Of a stretch of 58,188 nucleotides of DNA, positions 1 through 9,421 are shown piece by piece. The notes beneath the pieces were generated by a model. The model was not told the origin of the DNA. It was given only the letters and a program-made list of their open reading frames with translations, and ran no database searches. Each line of letters opens with the position of its first letter. Within the stretch, counting starts at the first letter, position 1. The stretch is from NCBI GenBank assembly GCA_022824145.1, contig JAJEAY010000145.1:1-58188 (forward strand). The letters run 5' to 3'. This DNA is from Rhodobacter sp. (GTDB lineage Bacteria; Pseudomonadota; Alphaproteobacteria; Rhodobacterales; Rhodobacteraceae). Made by a program: the position numbers and the translations under genes.

Positions 1-880
1 GGACGCCGGAATGTTCCTCGCCGCGTTGACGTCGGCGCTGGCCGCATGGCCGCAGGCCGCGCAGATGAACTCCGCCTGAGATCCGCGGCTCGCGGCGTCC
101 GCCGCCCGGCACTCATGGCATGTCTGCGATGTACAGGCCGCGGGAACGTGGATGACGTTGGCCGCCCTGTATTCCAGCGTCGCGGCTAAGGCCGTCCAGC
201 CAGTCCCGGCTATCGCCCGGTTCAGGCCGGCCTTCGCCGCAACGTTCCTGCCCGGACTTTCAACCGTTCACTTGGCCCAGCGGGTCATGCCACTGACATC
301 GAGGCGCTCCGGAACGACCGTTCCGGCCCTACCGGCTATCCTGCGGCTCACCCGGTGATGCCAGTTACGGCGGCCTGCACGGCGTAACAGACAATGGCGA
401 ACCATTTCCCGTCGCTCCTGCGTTTCAGCACCGCCGAAACCGTCCGGCCGTCAGGATACGGGTTCCCGCCCCTGCGCTGTATCCTCAGTGCGCCGAACGA
501 GAGAATGCGCAGCGTTCCGTCGCGCACCTTCACGCGGGATATGATGGAAACTCTGCAGAAGAAGCGCCTACCCCGGAATTTCGGGAAGCCCGGCGCGCTG
601 CCTGCCTTCGCCCGCCGGAAGAACGCCCTGAACGCCTCGTCAAGCCTTTTCAGCGTGCCCCGCTGGATGGCCAGGGGCATGCCGCCATTCCGGGGATGTC
701 ACGGCGGCATTCCGTCAGAGCCCTGCACTGGTCGAAATAAGTCAGGCTTTTCCCGGTCCTGCGATGGCAGCCGATGCGCTCCTCCAAGGCTGCGTTGTAC
801 AGCTGCCGCTGGTCTTCAGGGATGGCCTTAAGCCGCCGCCAAACCGCGCGCCTCTGCGGCAGGAGCCGTTCGGGCACCTT
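1..880 (-). pseudogene. Degenerate TnpB (IS605 OrfB-like) transposase
   Basis: Reading right to left, fragments of one TnpB-like protein follow each other. The N-terminal part (877-650) has RRLKAIPEDQRQLYNAALEE and ends IPGMAA. A one-base shift at about 675 moves the reading to the frame starting MPLAIQRGTLKRLDEAF, which runs to about 348 (FRGRRFF, RRSDGKWFAIVCYAV). The text then jumps from VTGI, where the first RuvC aspartate block should begin, to HHRVSRRIAG, so roughly 100 residues are missing. An in-frame TGA follows MTRWAK near 270. The end shows the zinc ribbon (CHEC...CAACG) and the last RuvC aspartate in SADVNAARNI. Frameshift, deletion of a catalytic residue and a stop make it non-functional. 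It runs off the left edge, so its 3' end and any guide-RNA region are not visible. Confidence 0.85.
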
Positions 881-1371
881 CCCCGCATCGGACGGTCTTC
901 ATGGCCGTCTCCCTCACGGCTGCGCAGGATGCGCCCGGGGAGCCGGCAGGCTTCCTGCCGCGAATCAGTCTGACAACCGTCGAACGGCATGTGCCGGAAG
1001 CGGACGCGGGATCAATCGACGCGCATCCGCACCGGCAGTCCCTGTGATCCGTGTAATCAGTACCGAGGCGGGCTGATGGTTAGCCAGGTATACAATTCCC
1101 GAATATTTCCGGCGCGCGCGCTGATTCGGCTGCGTTCCGGCTGGCGGTGCGCCCAAGTAACAGCAATTCCACCGCTGGAAACTCTGTCCCTGATGTCGAC
1201 GGACAGATGGACTTCCGTTCACCGAACGGCCGGAAACTCGTTGCATGGCCGCTGTTCGAACACTTCGCCGGATTTCGGATCAGTCCGCCTGACCAGCAAA
1301 CTTCCAGCCTGACCGGACACCCGTAGCCATCAGATGGTCCAGGTGCGAACCCTTGCGGTTTCGGCGATGCC
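881..1371. other. Region without recognisable gene
   Basis: Between the transposase remnant and the quinone oxidoreductase gene nothing was recognised. Several open frames of 80-120 codons cross it on both strands, but they overlap each other, are rich in Arg, Pro and Ser, and match no family I know. It may hold the upstream edge of the old element. Confidence 0.4.
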
Positions 1372-2346
1372 CTAGCCAGCAACCCGCAGCACGATCTTTC
1401 CAATGTGTTCGGAGCTTTCCATTCGCATATGCGCCTTTGCGGCATCGCTCAGCTGAAACTCGCTGTCCATTACCGGCGAAATGCGGCCTGACTCCAGATA
1501 CGGCCAGACATTTTCGCGTAGTCCCGCCGCAATCCGCGCCTTTGCGAGATCGCTTTGCGGGCGCAGTGTCGAGCCAGTGATCGTGAGTCGACGCACCATC
1601 ACCTGAGCGAAGTTCACTTCGGCCTTCGGTCCCTGCAGAAACGCGATCTGCACCAGTCGGCCTTCATCGGCCAATGCCTTGATGTTACGTGGGATGTAAT
1701 CCCCGCCCACCATATCGAGAATCAGGTTCGCGCCACCCTCCGCTCGCATAATGCCGACAAAGTCTTCTTCCCTATAGTTGATCGCCCGTTCGGCGCCGAG
1801 ATCCGCGCAGGCCTCGCATTTTTTCACCGACCCTGCCGTCGCGAACACCCGGGCACCGAAGACATTCGCCAGCTGGATCGCTGTCGTTCCTATTCCTGAC
1901 GAACCTCCATGCACCAGAAACCGCTCTCCAGCTGCGAGCCCGCCGCGCATGAATACGTTGGTCCAGACCGTAAAGAAGGTCTCCGGAAGGCAGGCGGCTT
2001 CCTTCATGCCCATTCCTGCAGGAACCGGAAGGGCATGGGCAGCGGGCGTCACGGCGTATTCAGCGTAGCCGCCGCCCGGAAGGAGAGCGCAGACCCGATC
2101 GCCTTCCCTCCATTCCGTTACCCCAGGGCCGACAGCAGCGACCTCTCCGGAAGCCTCCAGGCCCGGAAGGTCTGATGCGCCTGGCGGCGGCGCATAGTTA
2201 CCCGATCTCTGCAGCGCATCAGGCCTGTTCACGCCTGCGAAGGCCACTTTGATCAGGATCTGCCCATGCCCCGGAACTGGCATCTGGCGGGTTGCGGGGA
2301 GTAGAACCTCGGGCCCACCGGGTTCTGAAATCTCGACTACGCGCAT
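1372..2346 (-). CDS. NAD(P)H:quinone oxidoreductase, PIG3-type MDR family
   Basis: Encodes 324 residues of the zinc-independent quinone oxidoreductase branch of the medium-chain dehydrogenases, which reduce quinones or enones with NADPH. The GroES-like N-terminal domain contains GVNRPDALQRSGNYAPPPGA and PGLEASGEV. The nucleotide-binding domain has HGGSSGIGTTAIQLA, the AxxGxxG-like fingerprint, followed by TAGSVKKCEACADLGAE. Structural-zinc cysteines are absent, as expected for this branch. PIG3 homologues are about 325 residues, so the gene is full length. The ATG at 2346 follows a CGGAGC ribosome site. It stands alone, leftward. The physiological substrate cannot be told from sequence. Confidence 0.93.
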   Translation of the reverse strand: MRVVEISEPGGPEVLLPATRQMPVPGHGQILIKVAFAGVNRPDALQRSGNYAPPPGASDLPGLEASGEVAAVGPGVTEWREGDRVCALLPGGGYAEYAVTPAAHALPVPAGMGMKEAACLPETFFTVWTNVFMRGGLAAGERFLVHGGSSGIGTTAIQLANVFGARVFATAGSVKKCEACADLGAERAINYREEDFVGIMRAEGGANLILDMVGGDYIPRNIKALADEGRLVQIAFLQGPKAEVNFAQVMVRRLTITGSTLRPQSDLAKARIAAGLRENVWPYLESGRISPVMDSEFQLSDAAKAHMRMESSEHIGKIVLRVAG

Positions 2347-2687
2347 CGAAAGCTCCGTTTCATAAATTTTGGGTTCCGCTCCGTATCAGGGACGTTCCTT
2401 CGCGAAAACCCCAACCCATCCCGTTCGACCTGCATCGCCTCCGGCCCATGCCGGGCTGATGGAAACGGTTGGCCTTCGACCCGGACATCCCGGCTGCCGG
2501 TATCTGGGCCAGCGGCCCAAAATCTGTCGGAGACCTCCATTCGATTGAGTTCGCCGCTCCATGTCCTGTCGCCATGCATGGACACAAACGCCTCAGACGT
2601 CGGCGCTCACAGCAAACCGTTGATCTGGAATTCCGGCGAAACGAACACACCGGACTTGGAGTTGGGCGATTCCGTCCGAGCCGTGTC
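2347..2687. other. Intergenic, nothing recognised
   Basis: About 340 bases between the start of the oxidoreductase gene and the end of coq9. Overlapping open frames exist on both strands but none has family resemblance or a convincing ribosome site. Confidence 0.4.
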
Positions 2688-3377
2688 TCAGCAACCGGGC
2701 AGGTTGAAACGCCTTTCCTTGGATGGAGCCTTGACCTTCGAGGACAATGCATCGGCAGCGGCAGCCAGACCCCTCGTCCATTGATTTTCGCGAAACAGTC
2801 CCTTGAATCTCTCGAATTCCATAACGTCATCGATGCGCCGGTCGAGGAAGGCCCATGTTTCCCGGCTGTCGGGACTTTCATCGCCAAGCCAGTAAAGAAC
2901 AGCCGCTGAATGGACTCCGGAGAGAATCGCCCTTTTCGTATACCAGTTCAGGTCGTCTGACGTATCGCCGATCGCCGTCCAGATCGCATCTGCTGTGTCC
3001 CAGATCAGACGCCCGCCGGTGACAGCGTTCGGAGGAAGGGCAAAAAGCGCCGAACTGCGGCGCACGATTTCCCTGTCGGAGTCCGCTTCGATCCGGGTCC
3101 GAACGGCAAATGCGATTCGGTCGCGGACACGCATCCCGGACAGATCCTGCGCTGCAAGCATTTCGCGCATGACCCTGTCTCCGCGTCGATGATGGGCCAC
3201 GGCGAGATCAAGCGGACCACGTCCACAGATCCGACATGCCTCCTTGACCCCGACTTCCGAATCAAGCGCTGCCGCACGGAAAGAGGAATGCGACCAGCCA
3301 TCAAACCGGACATGCTTCAGAGCTGCGTCAAGCAGTCTATCCATCACAGTTTCGGGCGATGTTGATTCACGGTCCAT
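2688..3377 (-). CDS. coq9: COQ9 family ubiquinone biosynthesis protein
   Basis: COQ9 is a lipid-binding accessory protein of ubiquinone synthesis with a TetR-like fold. The 229-residue product starts [20 protein letters not shown] and contains [19 protein letters not shown], the segment that distinguishes bacterial COQ9, then [11 protein letters not shown] and, near the end, [17 protein letters not shown], the conserved C-terminal helix. I chose the ATG at 3377 because family similarity begins there; an upstream extension to 3515 runs into the rpsU promoter and is not conserved in style. The gene is divergent from rpsU, the arrangement for which this family was named (rpsU-divergently transcribed), which supports the call. 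Confidence 0.93.
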   Translation of the reverse strand: MDRESTSPETVMDRLLDAALKHVRFDGWSHSSFRAAALDSEVGVKEACRICGRGPLDLAVAHHRRGDRVMREMLAAQDLSGMRVRDRIAFAVRTRIEADSDREIVRRSSALFALPPNAVTGGRLIWDTADAIWTAIGDTSDDLNWYTKRAILSGVHSAAVLYWLGDESPDSRETWAFLDRRIDDVMEFERFKGLFRENQWTRGLAAAADALSSKVKAPSKERRFNLPGC

Positions 3378-3489
3378 GTTAAGAGCACAATATGGGCAAT
3401 TCAGGTGGTGGACAAGGGAAGAAACGCTTGATACAAAGCTGTCTCCATCACTGAATGCAACTCCAACCCGGAAAGGTGGTGACAGCCAC

Positions 3490-3696
3490 ATGCAGGTCAG
3501 CGTTCGCGACAACAATGTCGATCAGGCGCTCCGCGCCCTTAAGAAGAAAATGCAACGTGAGGGCGTGTTCCGCGAAATGAAGCTTCGGCAGCATTTCGAA
3601 AAGCCCAGCGAACGACGCGCGCGCGAAAGGGCCGAGGCAATTCGCCGTGCCCGAAAGATCGCTCGCAAGAAGGCCCAGCGCGAAGGGCTGCTCTAA
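3490..3696 (+). CDS. rpsU: 30S ribosomal protein S21
   Basis: A 68-residue, highly basic protein: [20 protein letters not shown], then [20 protein letters not shown] and an Arg/Lys-rich tail. This is bacterial S21, a small-subunit protein involved in initiation. Length is normal for alphaproteobacteria. The ATG at 3490 is preceded by AGGTGGTGA. A strong intrinsic terminator follows at 3731-3770, so it is probably a monocistronic unit. It shares a divergent promoter region (3378-3489) with coq9. Confidence 0.97.
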   Translation: MQVSVRDNNVDQALRALKKKMQREGVFREMKLRQHFEKPSERRARERAEAIRRARKIARKKAQREGLL

Positions 3697-3730
3697 GCGC
3701 TGCCAGTCGCTTGGACAGGAAGATTGCGGA

Positions 3731-3770
3731 CGCCCCTTGGCAATGCCTAGGGGCGCTCCGGATGTTTTTT
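3731..3770 (+). terminator. Rho-independent terminator of rpsU
   Basis: GCCCCT (3732-3737) pairs with AGGGGC (3749-3754). The interior GGC-AAT-GCC forms an inner stem with one T-T mismatch between. A run of six T residues follows at 3765-3770, 34 bases after the rpsU stop codon. Confidence 0.85.
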
Positions 3771-3831
3771 CGCTCCCACCCCGAACTGCACAGCCCGACC
3801 GTTGCCGGCAACGGGACTTCCGCCTGTTGAA

Positions 3832-4293
3832 TCACACTGGCAGCGCAGTTGTCCTGAACACCGTCCGCAGCGAAAACGACGAGTGCATCTGCGCGACACC
3901 CGGCAGGCGCGCAAGGTAACGGCGGTGGATGCGGGCAAAGTCGTCTGTGTCCCGAGCCGTCAGTTTCAGAAGATAGTCCGCTGTTCCCGCCATGAGGTGG
4001 CATTCCTGAAGAGCCGGAATCAGGGCCACTTCACGCTCGAAAGCGTCCAGCGCCTCTTCGGTCTGTCCGCTGAGCGTGATTTCGACAAAGACGGTCGAAG
4101 GCCGGTCAAGCATCACGGGATCAAGCAGCGCGACATACCCGGAGATCACACCCTCGGCCTCAAGCCGCTTCACCCGTCTGTGGCACGCGGACGGCGAGAG
4201 ATGCACCCTCTCCGAAAGATCGGCATTCGAAACCCTGCCTGATTCCTGCAGTACCGCCAGGATACGGCGATCGATTCCATCCAGATCGATCAT
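3832..4293 (-). CDS. Lrp/AsnC family transcriptional regulator
   Basis: A 153-residue feast/famine regulator. The N-terminal helix-turn-helix is LDGIDRRILAVLQESGRVSNADLSERVHLSPSACHRRVKRLEAEGVI (split across residues 3-50), followed by the RAM domain ending in SFSLRTVFRTTALPV. The ATG at 4293 is preferred; a TTG 18 bases upstream is an alternative. It is divergent from alanine dehydrogenase with 133 bases between starts, a common pairing in proteobacteria in which the regulator senses alanine or another amino acid and controls ald. Inverted repeats in the shared region (see 4293-4384) would suit an Lrp octamer. The target assignment is inference from position. Confidence 0.93.
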   Translation of the reverse strand: MIDLDGIDRRILAVLQESGRVSNADLSERVHLSPSACHRRVKRLEAEGVISGYVALLDPVMLDRPSTVFVEITLSGQTEEALDAFEREVALIPALQECHLMAGTADYLLKLTARDTDDFARIHRRYLARLPGVAQMHSSFSLRTVFRTTALPV

Positions 4294-4384
4294 TGCGCAA
4301 TTTTCTCCCAAAAAATCATGAATCCATCGCTGATTCTATCAACTTCATTGCTGCTGACTACTGAAAATTCCAAAGAAATTGCGC
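4293..4384. promoter_or_regulatory. Candidate Lrp-type operator pair between regulator and ald
   Basis: GCGCAATTT at 4295-4303 and its exact reverse complement AAATTGCGC at 4376-4384 flank the divergent promoter region, 81 bases apart, close to a whole number of helical turns. The left copy also lies in the short palindrome TTGCGCAA (4293-4300). Lrp-family proteins bind several spaced imperfect palindromes and wrap DNA. The function is inferred. Confidence 0.5.
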
Positions 4385-4426
4385 GGGATCTGCTCCATAT
4401 TCCTCCCATCAGAACGGGAGGGTTCC

Positions 4427-5545
4427 ATGAAGATCGGATGTCCGACGGAAATCAAACCTCAGGAGTTCCGCGTTGGCTTGACACCAAGCGCGGCAGGCGA
4501 AGTGGTGGCCCACGGCCATCAAGTCATCATCCAGAAGGGAGCGGGCGTCGAGGCCGGCTATCCCGACGCGGACTATACAGCCGCTGGCGCGGTTCTGGCC
4601 GACACGGCCGAACAGGTCTTTGCCGAAGCTGAGCTGATCATAAAGGTCAAGGAACCGCAGGCAAGCGAACGCCGGTTGCTTCGAGACGGACAGGTGCTGT
4701 TCGCATACCTTCATCTTGCGCCGGATCTGGCGCAGACCAACGATCTCCTGGCCAGCGGATGTACTGCGATCGCCTTTGAGACCGTCACCGATTCAGCGGG
4801 TGGCCTTCCGCTGCTTGCGCCAATGTCGGAAGTCGCTGGGCGCCTCGCTCCTCAGGTTGGCTCGTGGACACTGCAGAAGGCCAACGGTGGCCGCGGCGTG
4901 CTGATGGGCGGTGTCCCCGGGGTCGGGCCTGCAAATGTCGTTGTCATCGGCGGTGGTGTGGTGGGCGCCAACGCAGCGCGTGTCGCCGCTGGTATGGGAG
5001 CCAATGTAACGGTGCTCGACCGTTCGCTGGCACGGTTGAGATATCTTGATGACATCGCCGGACGTGACTTCCGCAACCGTTTCTCGACTGCTGCGGCAAC
5101 AGCGGAGCTGATTCAGGACGCCGACATGGTAATCGGCGCCGTCCTGATACCGGGCGCCTCGGCACCCAAGCTGGTATCGAAGGAACAGCTGTCCACCATG
5201 AAGCCTGGTGCGGTTCTTGTCGATGTGGCGATCGACCAAGGCGGCTGCTTCGAGACTTCGCGCGCAACGACACACGCGAACCCGATCTACGACATTGACG
5301 GCATCATTCACTACTGCGTTGCCAACATGCCGGGGGCCGTTGCCCGCACATCGACGATAGCGCTTGGCAATGCCACGCTGCCCTTCCTGCTCGCGCTTGC
5401 CGACAAGGGATGGCGGCAGGCATGTATCGACAATCCAAACCTTCTGGCCGGACTGAACGTGCATTCGGGAACCCTGACCTGCTACGCGGTGGGCAAGGCG
5501 CTGGGCATCGACGTACTCTCCGCCGAACTTGCGGTGAAGCGATAG
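4427..5545 (+). CDS. ald: Alanine dehydrogenase
   Basis: Catalyses NAD-dependent oxidative deamination of L-alanine to pyruvate and ammonia. The 372-residue product has the N-terminal domain [20 protein letters not shown] with the substrate-contacting Arg and Lys block KEPQ, the catalytic His within AYLHLAPD, and the Rossmann motif [16 protein letters not shown]. The C-terminal [21 protein letters not shown] is typical of Ald and differs from PntA transhydrogenase. Length matches the family (about 371). The ATG at 4427 has GGGAGGG just upstream; an in-frame ATG at 4379 is too far from similarity. Divergent from the Lrp-type gene that probably controls it. Confidence 0.96.
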   Translation: MKIGCPTEIKPQEFRVGLTPSAAGEVVAHGHQVIIQKGAGVEAGYPDADYTAAGAVLADTAEQVFAEAELIIKVKEPQASERRLLRDGQVLFAYLHLAPDLAQTNDLLASGCTAIAFETVTDSAGGLPLLAPMSEVAGRLAPQVGSWTLQKANGGRGVLMGGVPGVGPANVVVIGGGVVGANAARVAAGMGANVTVLDRSLARLRYLDDIAGRDFRNRFSTAAATAELIQDADMVIGAVLIPGASAPKLVSKEQLSTMKPGAVLVDVAIDQGGCFETSRATTHANPIYDIDGIIHYCVANMPGAVARTSTIALGNATLPFLLALADKGWRQACIDNPNLLAGLNVHSGTLTCYAVGKALGIDVLSAELAVKR

Positions 5546-5606
5546 GGAATAGGGTTCGTTCAGAACCGATGCGGCGGCGCTGGCAGGTGCAGTCGGAGGA
5601 TTCCGG

Positions 5607-6056
5607 CTATCCCGGCAACTCTCCGGTCAGAGTGTAGCGCAGGATGTCGACCACCTGCTCGGGACGCTCAGCGACAGCCAGCGCCGCCGCGTCGACCTCT
5701 TTCAGGGCGTGACCGTGCTCTGCCCCGTGCAGAATGATAAGTGACTTTCCCAGCGCAGCGGCGTAGCCCGCGTCGAAAGCGGCGTTCCATTGCCTGTATT
5801 TCTCGCCGAACCGCACAACCACGATGTCCGCGTCCTGAATGCCCTTTCGCGTTCGAATCGCGTTTACCATCGCTCCTTTGTGGTCGTGCCAATGCCGGTC
5901 GGGCTCAGCACCGAGAATGACGGCGCCGCAGTCATCAGAAGCGGCATGATCGGTGACCGGACCACTGAAGCGTACATCCAGTCCCTTTGCGCCCGAGACG
6001 ATCCGCTCGCGCCAGTCTGTATGAATCTCGCCTGACAGATAGACATTCAGCGTCAT
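5607..6056 (-). CDS. YtoQ family protein
   Basis: A 149-residue protein beginning MTLNVYLSGEIHTDWRERI, with DADIVVVRFGEKYRQWNAAFDAGYA and GKSLIILHG. This fits the YtoQ family, related in fold to nucleoside 2-deoxyribosyltransferases; its biochemical role is not established. The segment FRQWN-AAFDAGYAAA resembles the region that holds the catalytic Glu in deoxyribosyltransferases, but here Asp is present. It overlaps the preceding phosphoribosyltransferase gene by ATGA (6053-6056), so the two are translationally coupled and may act in the same nucleobase or nucleotide process (inference). Confidence 0.88.
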   Translation of the reverse strand: MTLNVYLSGEIHTDWRERIVSGAKGLDVRFSGPVTDHAASDDCGAVILGAEPDRHWHDHKGAMVNAIRTRKGIQDADIVVVRFGEKYRQWNAAFDAGYAAALGKSLIILHGAEHGHALKEVDAAALAVAERPEQVVDILRYTLTGELPG

Positions 6057-6721
6057 TCCTGATCTCCCGTTTCCATTCGCCTCGATGCATCGCGCAGGCC
6101 GGCAATCACTTCTTCGTCACAAGTCTGCCCGAAGTTAACATACCCCTGCCCGACGGCAAAAAACGGCTCGGGCGATGCAAGACACAGAAACCGATCAACC
6201 AAATCCTTGAAATCGGCCGCGGTGCCTGTCGGCGCTATCGGGACAGCAAGCGTTACACTCGCGGGCGCGCAGTTTCTCAAAGCCATCAGCGCGGCTTTCG
6301 CTGTCGCTCCGGTTGCAATGCCGTCATCGATAAGAATCGCGTCACGCCCCTCGAGGTTGATTGGCGCCCGCCCCTCCAGATAGATCCGCCGCCGTTCGCC
6401 GATCAGACCCAACTGCACATCCACCTCGTCGGCGAGATCGGAACTTTCAATACCAAACGCACGAAGCACGTCCCGGTTCCAGACCGTCTGGGGCGCGACT
6501 CCGTTCACCACCGCCCCGGCGGCGAGTTCAGGCTGTCCGGGCATCCCGATCTTGCGGACCAACAATAGATCAAGGGGGGCGTCAAGCCTCTGGGCTACCG
6601 GCACCGCCACCGGCACGCCGCCACGTGGCAGAGCCAGAACCACCGGATGCGGGAATCCGAGCGCGGCTACCGCGTCGGCCATAGCCTCTCCCGCTTCATT
6701 TCGATTCAGGAACCTGCGCAA
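6053..6721 (-). CDS. Phosphoribosyltransferase family protein
   Basis: A 222-residue type I phosphoribosyltransferase. The PRPP-binding loop is AILIDDGIATGATAKAALMA (two acidic residues then the TGAT turn). The N-terminal VVLALPRGGVPVAVPVAQRL and DLLLVRKIGMPGQPELAAGAV are typical of the COG1926 group, whose substrate is unknown. The start is TTG at 6721 with AAAGGAG six bases upstream; the first similar residues follow directly. Coupled to ytoQ by a four-base overlap. Confidence 0.9.
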   Translation of the reverse strand: MRRFLNRNEAGEAMADAVAALGFPHPVVLALPRGGVPVAVPVAQRLDAPLDLLLVRKIGMPGQPELAAGAVVNGVAPQTVWNRDVLRAFGIESSDLADEVDVQLGLIGERRRIYLEGRAPINLEGRDAILIDDGIATGATAKAALMALRNCAPASVTLAVPIAPTGTAADFKDLVDRFLCLASPEPFFAVGQGYVNFGQTCDEEVIAGLRDASRRMETGDQE

Positions 6722-6831
6722 CTGGACTCCTTTCCTCGCCGATAGATCAATTCCAGCATCGTCATTCCGCCTGCATTCGCCAGAGGGCGACCGTCGCTAA
6801 CGGACCTGTTCCGCGGATTCCGGAGAACGGC

Positions 6832-9234
6832 CTATCGACGCAGGATTCCTCCTGTGGCCTTGCCGACCTTCTCTACGATGTTCGCTCCAACCGCCTCGAT
6901 CTCCTCGTCGGTAAGCGTCTTTTGAGCGGGCTGAAGGCGAACGGCGATTGCCAGGGACTTCTTTCCCTCACCCAGGTCAGACCCGACGAATTCATCGAAA
7001 ACCCTGACCTCTTCTATAAGCTCCTTGTTGGCGCCTTGTGCTGCATTCACGACTGTCTGCGCTTCGACATCGGCGTCCACCACAAACGCGAAATCACGCT
7101 CAACCGCCTGCAGGTCGCTGGTCGCCAGCGCCGCTCTGGTCGAAACGCTGCGACGCCGTTCCGGAACCTGGTCAGGCCAGACCGAGAAACCGACGGCCGG
7201 ACCCTTCACGTCCAGTTTGCCCAGAACCCTGGGATGGATCTCCCCGAACACCGCCAATACCTTCTTTGGGCCAAGACAGATCCTGCCATGGCGCCCCGGA
7301 TGCCACCATTTTCCAGAGCCGCGAAGGATCTGCGTTTTTTCCGGTGCGCCAATTGCCGCAAGAACGGCTGTGGCATCCGCCTTGGCGTCAAATACGTCCA
7401 CAATGCGGCGTGACGCATGCACGTCCTTTGGTCCGGTTTGGCCGACCAGGATTCCGGTGACCTGGGTGCGCTCGTCGCCAGGTTCGCCACCATGAAAGAC
7501 CGGCCCGACCTCAAAGAGTCCAAAGTCCGTTATACCCCGCGCCTGGTTGCGCGCGGCCGCCTGCAGAAGACCTGGCAGAAGGTCCGGACGCAGATGACTC
7601 ATTTCGCTGGATATAGGGTTTTCGAGCTTCGTCCCGTCGCCTCCGCCGCCAAACAGCTCAGCCGCGGGTTCATCGATGAACGAATAGGTTACGCACTCAT
7701 GATAACCAAGCGAGGCGCAGCTGCGCCGCGCTGAACTTTCCCTTCGCTGCGCGAGTGTAAGCACTGGCTTCGGAACTCCAGGCTGCGGGCGTGGCATCGG
7801 TGAACCCTTGAGTTCCTTAAGCGAGGCGACCCGAGCGATTTCCTCTACCAGATCCGCATCGCCGCGCACGTCCGGGCGCCAGGACGGAGTATGGACAAGA
7901 TCTTGATCCAGGCGGAATCCAAGCGCGTCAAGCGTGCTGCGCTGGACCTGTTCCGGAATGTCCATGCCGACAAGTGATTTCACCCGATCGGCGTTCAGCC
8001 GATAGGTGCGGCCGGTATCGGGCACAGCGCCATCCATCACCACATGGGACGCCTCGCCGCCACAGATGTCGAGAATCATTCTGGTTCCGACATCCAGCCC
8101 CGGCAGCGCGAATTCAGGATCCACGCCCCGTTCGAAACGGTACCGCGCGTCCGAGGACACCTTCAGCTTTCGGCCGGTGGCGGCGATCGTTACCGGATCC
8201 CAAAGCGCGCTTTCGAGAAACACGTTCACTGTGTTTTCTGTACAGCCGGAATGGGCGCCGCCCATGACACCCGCGATTGATTCCGGGCCAAGCCGGTCGG
8301 AAATCGCGATCATCCCGGGCTGCAGCGTGTATTCCCTGTCATCAAGCGCCAATATGGAGGTAGGTTCGGCAACGTTGTGGATGCGCAGATCCCCGTTGAC
8401 GACATCCGCATCGAATACATGGAGCGGGCGGTTCATGTCATAGGTAAGGTAGTTGGTAATATCCACGAGGGCCGAGATCGGGCGCAGTCCAATCGACTTG
8501 ATCCGCGCCTGCAGCCAGTCAGGACTCGGCCCGTTGACCACACCCCGAATCAACCGTCCCGCGAAGAGCGGGCAGCCCTTTGGTTTGACTTCATCGTCGA
8601 TCCGGACGCGTATCCAGCTGTCGAACCCGCCTTCGACCTCAGGTACGCGGTACGGTTTCAGCGTTCCAAGACCTCGAGCCGCCAGATCGCGCGCTATTCC
8701 GCGCACCCCAAGAGCGTCCGGTCGGTTCGGAGTAATGGCGATTTCGATCATTGGATCGATCCGGCTAGGGTCGCTCTGCGAAAGCAGGTCTACGAATTCG
8801 GTGCCAACTGCTGGCTCGCCGGGGAGTTCGATGATCCCGTCATGTTCGTCTGAAAGCTCCAGCTCCCGTTTGGAGCACATCATGCCATGGCTCTCAACGC
8901 CGCGTATCTTCCCTACCTGAATGGTTGTGTCGATTCCGGGAATGTACATTCCCGGCTTTGCGATGACGACACAGATTCCCTCTCGGGCATTCGGCGCACC
9001 GCAGACAATCTCCCGGACACCTTCATCGGTTTCGACCGTACAGACCCTAAGCCGGTCTGCGTCGGGGTGCTGGACGGCCTTCGTGACCCGTCCGACGGTG
9101 AAACCCGCAAGCCGGTCATACGGATTGACCACATTCTCGACTTCCAGACCAAGATCCGTAAGCGCGTCTGCGATAAGCTCTACAGACGCATCGGTTTCAA
9201 TGTGGTCCTGCAGCCAGGAAAGCGTGAATTTCAT
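6832..9234 (-). CDS. pheT: Phenylalanyl-tRNA synthetase beta subunit
   Basis: The 800-residue beta chain of the (alpha-beta)2 PheRS that charges tRNA-Phe. Domains in order: N-terminal OB-fold tRNA-binding domain (VGRVTKAVQHPDADRLRVC, CGAPNAREG, residues about 40-150); B3/4 editing domain (about 215-390); B5 (about 400-475); inactive synthetase-like core; and C-terminal FDX-ACB anticodon-binding domain (ATSDLQAVERDFAFVVD to the end). Length is normal. ATG at 9234. It lies 187 bases downstream of pheS in the same direction. Confidence 0.97.
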   Translation of the reverse strand: MKFTLSWLQDHIETDASVELIADALTDLGLEVENVVNPYDRLAGFTVGRVTKAVQHPDADRLRVCTVETDEGVREIVCGAPNAREGICVVIAKPGMYIPGIDTTIQVGKIRGVESHGMMCSKRELELSDEHDGIIELPGEPAVGTEFVDLLSQSDPSRIDPMIEIAITPNRPDALGVRGIARDLAARGLGTLKPYRVPEVEGGFDSWIRVRIDDEVKPKGCPLFAGRLIRGVVNGPSPDWLQARIKSIGLRPISALVDITNYLTYDMNRPLHVFDADVVNGDLRIHNVAEPTSILALDDREYTLQPGMIAISDRLGPESIAGVMGGAHSGCTENTVNVFLESALWDPVTIAATGRKLKVSSDARYRFERGVDPEFALPGLDVGTRMILDICGGEASHVVMDGAVPDTGRTYRLNADRVKSLVGMDIPEQVQRSTLDALGFRLDQDLVHTPSWRPDVRGDADLVEEIARVASLKELKGSPMPRPQPGVPKPVLTLAQRRESSARRSCASLGYHECVTYSFIDEPAAELFGGGGDGTKLENPISSEMSHLRPDLLPGLLQAAARNQARGITDFGLFEVGPVFHGGEPGDERTQVTGILVGQTGPKDVHASRRIVDVFDAKADATAVLAAIGAPEKTQILRGSGKWWHPGRHGRICLGPKKVLAVFGEIHPRVLGKLDVKGPAVGFSVWPDQVPERRRSVSTRAALATSDLQAVERDFAFVVDADVEAQTVVNAAQGANKELIEEVRVFDEFVGSDLGEGKKSLAIAVRLQPAQKTLTDEEIEAVGANIVEKVGKATGGILRR

Positions 9235-9421
9235 GAAACCAGACCCGCCGTTGGTTGCGTTTCGGTCACGTTGGACCGCCTGTTGATCTGACGGAGTCCG
9301 CCGCGCCCGCTGGATTCCGCGCGCTGCCCAACCTGAGTGCTGGCAGCGGATGATACCTTAAATGTCATTCCGGTCTCCGTCGGTGTTCCCGTGTACTCGC
9401 GCTAGCTAGCGGCTTCGGCAT

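Noticed and set aside
965-1445. Several 80-120 codon frames on both strands beside the transposase remnant
   Set aside because: Mutually overlapping and without family similarity; likely chance frames in GC-rich DNA.
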